Position numbers and translations under genes: made by a program
In this document: piece by piece, positions 7,068 through 10,702 of the stretch
Position numbering within the stretch: the stretch's first letter is position 1
How the letters are laid out: each line of letters starts with the position of its first letter
The notes under the pieces: model-generated
Told to the model about the DNA's origin: nothing
The model's input: the letters and a program-made list of their open reading frames with translations, nothing else
Databases searched by the model: none
NCBI GenBank assembly: GCA_946997275.1
Contig: CAMPUN010000017.1
Coordinates: 1-10,702 of the forward strand
DNA from: an uncultured Porphyromonas sp.
GTDB lineage: Bacteria; Bacteroidota; Bacteroidia; Bacteroidales; Porphyromonadaceae
Direction of reading: 5' to 3'
DNA length: 10,702 nucleotides

Positions 7068-8504
7068 ATGACGGCTAATAAGCAAATGAGAACGGAAGGC
7101 GACCTGCTAGGCGATCGCCAACTACCCGCAGACGCACTCTATGGAGTGCAGACCCTACGCGGTATGGAGAACTTTCAGATTAGCAACTTCAAGCTGAGCC
7201 AGTACCCTTACTTCATCAAGGGTCTAGCCTTCACTAAGTGGGGTGCGGCTGTTGCCAACCACAGCGAGGGCATCCTCACCGATGAGCAGTACGAGGCTAT
7301 CGTCTTCGCCTGCAAGGAGCTGATCGCTGGCAAGCATCACGATGCTTTTGCAGTGGATATGATACAGGGTGGCGCTGGTACGACGACCAATATGGCTGCC
7401 AACGAGGTGATCTGCAACATCGCTCTGAAGAAGATGGGACACAAGCCTGGTGAGTACAAGTATCTTGCTCCCAATGATGGGGTCAACGCTTCGCAGTCTA
7501 CTAATGATGCTTACCCTACAGCCATCCACCTAGGGCTATACCCCAAGGGACTAGAGGTGTACAAGCATGTCGAGCAGCTTGTTGCAGCGCTCCGTGCTAA
7601 GGCTGAGGAGATGAAGCATGTCCTCAAGATAGGTCGTACGCAGCTACAGGACGCTGTACCTATGACGCTGGGACAGACCTTCCACGGCTTTGCCTCTATC
7701 CTAGAGGATGAGCTACCAAGGCTCAAGAGTGCCTGCGAGGAGTTCCTAACGGTCAATATGGGTGCTACCGCCATCGGTACTGGTATCGCCTCAGAGCCAG
7801 GCTATGCAGAGGCTTGTGTCAAGGCGTTGGCTGAGATCACCGGCTGGCCAGTCAAGCTGAGCGCTGACCTCGTCGGTGCTACGAGCGATACCTCCGTCAT
7901 GATCGGCTACTCATCCGCACTACGTCGTATCGCGGTCAAGATCAATAAGATATGCAACGACATCCGCCTTCTATCCTCTGGTCCTAGAGCCGGTATTGGC
8001 GAATTTAACGTACCCGCCATGCAGCCTGGTTCCTCGATTATGCCAGGTAAGGTGAACCCTGTCATCCCTGAGGTGATGAGCCAAGTATGCTACAAGGTGA
8101 TGGGCAACGATACGACTGTCCTGATGGCTGGCGATGCTGCTCAGATGGAGCTCAACGCTATGGAGCCTGTCATGGCTCAGTGCTGCTTCGAGAGCTCTGA
8201 CCTGATGATGCGTGGTATCACCACCCTCATCGAGCGTTGTATAACTGGCATCACGCCCAACGAGGAGCGTTGCCGTCAGCAGATCGAGGCTTCGATCACG
8301 ATCGTCACAGCGCTCAACCCAATCATCGGTTACAAGAACTCGACCAAGATTGCCAAGGAGGCGCTTGAGACGGGCAAGGGTATCTACGAGCTAGTCCTAG
8401 AGCACGGCATCCTAGACAAGAAGGATCTCGACGAGGTGATGGATCCCAAGCACATGACCCAGCCCTCGAAGCTTGACCACATCAAGCCTAAGAAGCAACT
8501 ATAA
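7068..8504 (+). CDS. aspA: Aspartate ammonia-lyase (aspartase)
   Basis: This cytoplasmic enzyme deaminates L-aspartate to fumarate and ammonia. In an amino-acid-fermenting anaerobe the fumarate can serve as electron acceptor. The 478 residues match the aspartase/fumarase-C length. All conserved blocks are present: GDLLGDRQLPADALYGVQT (11-29), GGAGTTTNMAANEV (101-114), ASQSTNDAYPT (141-151), GRTQLQDAVPMTLGQ (189-203) and the fumarate-lyase signature GSSIMPGKVNP (321-331). S322 and K328 match the catalytic Ser318 and Lys324 described for aspartases. TQLQDAVP, rather than the fumarase pattern THLQDATP, favours aspartase over class II fumarase. I keep the ATG at 7068. The internal Met7 (7086) is also possible, because the family's conserved region begins just after it. 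Confidence 0.95.
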   Translation: MTANKQMRTEGDLLGDRQLPADALYGVQTLRGMENFQISNFKLSQYPYFIKGLAFTKWGAAVANHSEGILTDEQYEAIVFACKELIAGKHHDAFAVDMIQGGAGTTTNMAANEVICNIALKKMGHKPGEYKYLAPNDGVNASQSTNDAYPTAIHLGLYPKGLEVYKHVEQLVAALRAKAEEMKHVLKIGRTQLQDAVPMTLGQTFHGFASILEDELPRLKSACEEFLTVNMGATAIGTGIASEPGYAEACVKALAEITGWPVKLSADLVGATSDTSVMIGYSSALRRIAVKINKICNDIRLLSSGPRAGIGEFNVPAMQPGSSIMPGKVNPVIPEVMSQVCYKVMGNDTTVLMAGDAAQMELNAMEPVMAQCCFESSDLMMRGITTLIERCITGITPNEERCRQQIEASITIVTALNPIIGYKNSTKIAKEALETGKGIYELVLEHGILDKKDLDEVMDPKHMTQPSKLDHIKPKKQL

Positions 8505-8560
8505 GCCCCTTAGACTGTAAAAGGAAATAGGAATCACTAACCTTTTAGACCTTATAAATT

Positions 8561-8965
8561 ATGAAGAGATTAGCTTTAATCAGCTTTGCGCTCGTCAGCA
8601 TGCTGGCGTTTGCTGCTTGCTCTAGTCCTACGAAAAAGGCAGAGCGAGTCACCATGGACTTCTTTAAAGCTCTCAACGCTAGCGACTACGACAAGGCGCG
8701 TAGCTACACGGCATCGGAGCAGGCTAAGGCTTATGTGGGGCTTGTTGAGTACTTTGACTCCGAAAAGTCTGACGACTCAGAAGAGGCAAAGGCAGCGAGA
8801 GCTAAGACCACGAGCCGTATCACCCGTACGGAGCAGCAACAGGACACGGTCATCTGCTATGTAGAGACCATCGAGCCTTCAGACAATCCTGACACTATCA
8901 ATCAGAAGGTGATACTCACCCAGGTGGACAACGAGTGGAAGGTCGTCGAAGTACCTATGAAGTAA
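8561..8965 (+). CDS. DUF4878-like lipoprotein
   Basis: A 134-residue predicted lipoprotein. The signal peptide ends in a lipobox, AFAAC, with Cys20 as the likely lipidated residue, followed by SSPTKKAERVTMDFFKALNASDYDKA. An opening helix with FFKALNASDYDKA, a central charged stretch, and a closing pair of strands (VILTQVDNEWKVVEV) is the layout of small NTF2-like DUF4878 lipoproteins common in Bacteroidota. Their function is unknown. It begins 56 bases after aspA, and I find no TAnnTTTG box between them, so it may be read through from aspA. The hydrolase gene follows 48 bases later. The family assignment is by pattern and moderately sure; the lipoprotein call is firm. Confidence 0.85.
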   Translation: MKRLALISFALVSMLAFAACSSPTKKAERVTMDFFKALNASDYDKARSYTASEQAKAYVGLVEYFDSEKSDDSEEAKAARAKTTSRITRTEQQQDTVICYVETIEPSDNPDTINQKVILTQVDNEWKVVEVPMK

Positions 8966-9013
8966 CCGATGCAAATGCCACTCAGGCACGCGCACTCTAG
9001 ACTTAATCTCTAG

Positions 9014-9661
9014 ATGAAGTCTATCTATCACAAGCCCCAAGAGCTAGCGAAGTCTCTCCGCCTACTGCTCTTGGGGCTTATACTATGTGGAGCGGTCGCT
9101 TGCTCCGCACACCACGAGCGAGAGATGATCGCCATCGATACGATGACACTGCGCCCTGGCAGTCTCATCCTGCGTCGTGGCGAGGGGATGCTCTCAGCAT
9201 TCTTTAGCAAAGTGGCCTCCGAGGGGCAGCGCTACAGCCACTGCGGTATCATTGATCTTGACTCTACTAGCCATCGCTGGGTCGTATGGCATGCCTATCA
9301 GGATAGTTCACTCGGTGCTGACGGCATATTTCGCCAGCCACTAGATAGCTTCCTCATGGAGTCGGAGGCGGTCGCTATCTATCCTGCCTTAGTGCTCGAC
9401 AGCTTAGGCTTGCAGAAGATGAGAGCCTACATAGCGCTTCACAGTCCTGGGGGAAGGTTTCCCAAGAGGTTTGACTCGCACTTTGACCTTAGAGATACGA
9501 CTACGATCTACTGCACCGAGTTTGTTGCACTCGCTTACAATAGCACAGGCATCCCTGACTACCAGATCACGCCTACGGGTCATCTGCCAGGCGGTTCCTA
9601 CGCTTATTATACACTTGATGACCTAATCAAGAGGATCCATCCTTTGCATATTCAAAAATAA
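9014..9661 (+). CDS. YiiX/YaeF-like permuted papain-fold hydrolase, lipoprotein
   Basis: The product is a 215-residue envelope protein. A long N-terminal signal (LRLLLLGLILCGAVAC) places the lipidated Cys at residue 30. The body matches YiiX/YaeF-type enzymes (Peptidase C92), a circularly permuted NlpC/P60-like fold in which the His motif precedes the Cys. Visible here are LRPGSLILRR (47-55), RYSHCGII with candidate catalytic His76, and IYCTEFVALAY with candidate nucleophile Cys167. GRFPKRFDSHFDLRD before the Cys is also typical. The substrate is unknown: amide or thioester cleavage on cell-wall or lipid substrates is plausible from the fold. The gene starts 48 bases after the DUF4878-like gene, without its own recognisable promoter. 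Its last codons contain the -33 box of the next gene, and a decayed copy of its 3' half appears at 10131-10361. Confidence 0.85.
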   Translation: MKSIYHKPQELAKSLRLLLLGLILCGAVACSAHHEREMIAIDTMTLRPGSLILRRGEGMLSAFFSKVASEGQRYSHCGIIDLDSTSHRWVVWHAYQDSSLGADGIFRQPLDSFLMESEAVAIYPALVLDSLGLQKMRAYIALHSPGGRFPKRFDSHFDLRDTTTIYCTEFVALAYNSTGIPDYQITPTGHLPGGSYAYYTLDDLIKRIHPLHIQK

Positions 9662-9789
9662 TAGATACCTTTGCTCTTGTTAATAACCAATTACACTACA
9701 ACAGTTTTATGAAGAAGTTGTTTGCACTCATAGCTGCTATGATAGCGCTAAGCTTTGTCTCTTGTAGCAAGGAAAACAAGAATCAAGAC
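9641..9789 (+). repeat. Tandem duplication, copy A (best-preserved part)
   Basis: This segment covers the last codons of the hydrolase, promoter, leader and signal-peptide codons of the lipoprotein at 9709. It matches 10341-10487. The first 33 bases agree at 27 positions and the first 27 codons at 64 of 81 positions by my hand count. The offset is 700 bases at the promoter and 698 at the ATG. Similarity stops abruptly after codon 27. Confidence 0.85.
9643..9673 (+). promoter_or_regulatory. Promoter of the acidic lipoprotein gene
   Basis: TTTG (9643-9646), a 19-base spacer and TACCTTTG (9666-9673) match the Bacteroidota -33/-7 consensus with ideal spacing. The -33 box and part of the spacer lie inside the last codons of the hydrolase gene. 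The leader to the ATG at 9709 is about 30 bases and A/T-rich. Confidence 0.85.
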
Positions 9790-10107
9790 ACCTACGCTTC
9801 AGATAACGAGGTGGAGTCTACTCAGGATCTAACAGATCAGGACGATGAGGAGGACTATGCAGACCTAGATGGTGAGGCCGAAGACCTAGATGACCTAAAT
9901 GATCTAGATGATCAGGACGGCCCAGAAGATGAGACTAGCTCCACTATAGACGAAATAAAGAGGCAGGGCAAACAGGCTGCAGAGCTCATTAAGAAATCTG
10001 CAGATGCTGCTCAGAAGATGAGCAAAAAAGAGATGGATAAGGCTCTGAAGGAGACGGACAAGCTCCTAAAAGAGGCCGAAAAAGCTCAGAAAGAGTCATC
10101 ACGGTAA
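9709..10107 (+). CDS. Asp/Glu-rich small lipoprotein
   Basis: A 132-residue protein of unknown function. It begins MKKLFALIAAMIALSFVSC, a lipoprotein signal with Cys19 as lipid site, followed by SKENKNQD. Residues 34-80 are extremely acidic and low-complexity, built partly from repeated D-L-D/N triplets (DLDG, DLDDLNDLDD) encoded by recurring GAC/T-CTA-GAT codons (9862-9912). Residues 81-130 are a Lys/Ala/Glu-rich segment (IKRQGKQAAELIKKSADAA and onward) that should form a long amphipathic helix or coiled coil. K-E after the Cys only partly resembles the acidic lipoprotein-export signal described in Bacteroidota, so surface exposure is uncertain. It is paralogous in promoter, leader and signal peptide to the gene at 10407 but not in the mature part. 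It has its own strong promoter. Confidence 0.85.
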   Translation: MKKLFALIAAMIALSFVSCSKENKNQDTYASDNEVESTQDLTDQDDEEDYADLDGEAEDLDDLNDLDDQDGPEDETSSTIDEIKRQGKQAAELIKKSADAAQKMSKKEMDKALKETDKLLKEAEKAQKESSR

Positions 10108-10130
10108 GCTTTAACAGCTGGATCCCAACT

Positions 10131-10361
10131 CTATCTGATTAGGTTGACGTCGATGATGTGAGAGGTCCGGTCATAACCTGTTGCATCTCTCCACCGAACA
10201 GTGATTTATCACGATCTTAAAGATTGGGAGGTCACACCGTAAGTTAGTCTCTTTGCGCCATTAGATCGCATTCACAAGGTGTTTTGTGAGGTTCTTAAGG
10301 AGGCTTATAGGATAAAAGAACTAATTCTAGGTATCCTACCCCCTTGCACATTCGAAAATAA
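10131..10361 (+). pseudogene. Decayed copy of the 3' half of the hydrolase gene
   Basis: This spacer is not random. Its end, 10341-10361, reads P-L-H-I-R-K-stop, matching P-L-H-I-Q-K-stop at 9641-9661. Further matches with the hydrolase gene occur in the same order: TTAGG (10139 vs 9404), GATCTTAAAGAT (10213 vs GACCTTAGAGAT at 9485, coding D-L-K/R-D), CACCG (10235 vs 9514), AGATC (10263 vs 9564), GGTTC (10290 vs 9593), GCTTAT (10303 vs 9602) and CTAAT (10321 vs 9623). Stops and indels break the frame, and about 22 bases just after the catalytic-Cys region are missing. The last 60 bases are convincing. The left half rests on short anchors and is less sure. Nothing else is visible between 10108 and 10340. 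Confidence 0.55.
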
Positions 10362-10487
10362 TGTGTACCTTTGCACCAGTTACTAATCACTTATACTAAA
10401 GCTAATATGAAGAAGGTATTTGTACTCGTAGCTGCTGTTGCAGCTCTAAGCCTTGTTTCTTGCAACAAGGAGAACAAAAATCAGGAT
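10341..10487 (+). repeat. Tandem duplication, copy B (best-preserved part)
   Basis: This is the partner of 9641-9789. It holds the hydrolase tail remnant, promoter, A/T-rich leader and the first 27 codons of the lipoprotein at 10407. Twenty of 27 residues are identical and the substitutions are conservative, so the signal peptides appear to have been kept under selection. Confidence 0.85.
10343..10373 (+). promoter_or_regulatory. Promoter of the Ala-rich lipoprotein gene
   Basis: TACCTTTG (10366-10373) is a perfect -7 box. CTTG (10343-10346), one base off TTTG, lies 19 bases upstream at the same position as the -33 box of copy A. The leader to the ATG at 10407 is about 25-30 bases. Confidence 0.8.
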
Positions 10488-10682
10488 GCTCAGAATGCTG
10501 AGCAGAACGTTGAGAACGCTCAGGAGAATCTTGACGCAGCAGCTCAGGATCTACAGCAGGCAACCGAGGATGCAGCTCAGGTAGTTGCTGACGAGGCTAA
10601 CGCTGCTGCTGATGCAACTGCAGAGGCTGCACAGGCTACAGCTGACAAGGCTCAGGAGACTGCTGATCAGATCAAGAAGTAA
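10407..10682 (+). CDS. Ala-rich helical small lipoprotein
   Basis: A 91-residue protein with signal MKKVFVLVAAVAALSLVSC and Cys19 as lipid site, followed by NKENKNQD. The mature part has no Pro, Gly, Arg or aromatic residue. It consists almost wholly of Ala, Asp, Glu, Gln, Asn, Thr, Lys and Val (AAADATAEAAQATADKAQET and similar), so it should be one long, very soluble helix. The pattern resembles LEA-type or YtxH-like low-complexity helices, and no enzymatic motif is present. I start it at the ATG at 10407. The longer frame from 10371 would begin inside the -7 box and hide the signal peptide. Its 5' end is a paralogue of the gene at 9709. Function unknown; a stress-related or envelope-spacer role would be speculation. 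Confidence 0.87.
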   Translation: MKKVFVLVAAVAALSLVSCNKENKNQDAQNAEQNVENAQENLDAAAQDLQQATEDAAQVVADEANAAADATAEAAQATADKAQETADQIKK

Positions 10683-10702
10683 ACACCAACTTCTCTAGAT
10701 CA

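Noticed and set aside
6822..7085. A minus-strand open frame upstream of aspA
   Set aside because: It covers the aspA promoter and the repeat element, has no domain, and its only coherent part is the repeat-derived stretch from 6917.
8518..8547. Inverted pair TAAAAGG/CCTTTTA between aspA and the DUF4878-like gene as a terminator
   Set aside because: The arms are A/T-rich and only 7 bp with a 16-base loop, and no T-run follows. A stable terminator is not supported.
8995..9014. Two CTCTAGA copies 13 bases apart before the hydrolase start
   Set aside because: The repeats are too short and lie at a gene junction with no matching factor or promoter box. Chance is likely.
10201..10212. Palindrome GTGAT-TT-ATCAC in the spacer between the last two genes
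   Set aside because: The arms are only 5 bp, it is far from the -33/-7 boxes, and it lies in what looks like decayed coding sequence. Not strong enough to call an operator.

Overview
The window looks like a chromosomal segment of a Bacteroidota bacterium, most likely a Porphyromonas-type asaccharolytic anaerobe. The support is threefold. Several genes carry the Bacteroidota -7 promoter box TAnnTTTG, and starts lack clear Shine-Dalgarno sequences. The base composition looks moderate, with about half G+C by eye. The gene content pairs an aspartase with many small lipoproteins. The genus is an inference; no rRNA or species marker is present.

Left part (1-375): no convincing gene. It holds three repeat types in a row: a 21-bp-periodic array around TTCGGAAGAA (9-60) with a degenerate tail to about 120, a 9-bp tandem repeat (130-161), and a cluster of REP-like palindromes with GTAG at the foot of the stem (172-369), which directly abuts the end of the efflux operon.

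Efflux operon (6575 down to 376, minus strand): a TetR-family regulator, a TolC-like outer-membrane channel, a periplasmic adaptor and an AcrB-like RND transporter are packed in that order. Together they would form a complete tripartite drug/proton antiport pump with its own repressor as first gene. The regulator and channel genes overlap by 14 bp. Upstream of the regulator lies a perfect 9+9-bp palindrome (6643-6668) that touches the -7 box, a good candidate for the repressor's operator.

Spacer 6576-7067: this holds the efflux promoter/operator, then a second copy of the 21-bp-periodic repeat in inverted orientation relative to the one at 9-120, then a promoter for the next gene. The two inverted repeat copies therefore bracket the whole efflux unit.

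Right part (7068-10702, plus strand): aspartate ammonia-lyase (aspA), which links aspartate to fumarate plus ammonia, is followed by four predicted lipoprotein genes. These are a DUF4878-like protein, a YiiX/YaeF-type permuted papain-fold hydrolase with visible His and Cys motifs, an Asp/Glu-rich lipoprotein, and an Ala-rich all-helical lipoprotein. The last two share promoter, leader and signal peptide but have completely different mature parts. The spacer between them (about 10131-10361) appears to be a decayed second copy of the 3' half of the hydrolase gene. This implies a tandem duplication of about 700 bp followed by divergence of the lipoprotein bodies. This duplication, the inverted 21-bp arrays and the operator palindrome are the most interesting observations here.
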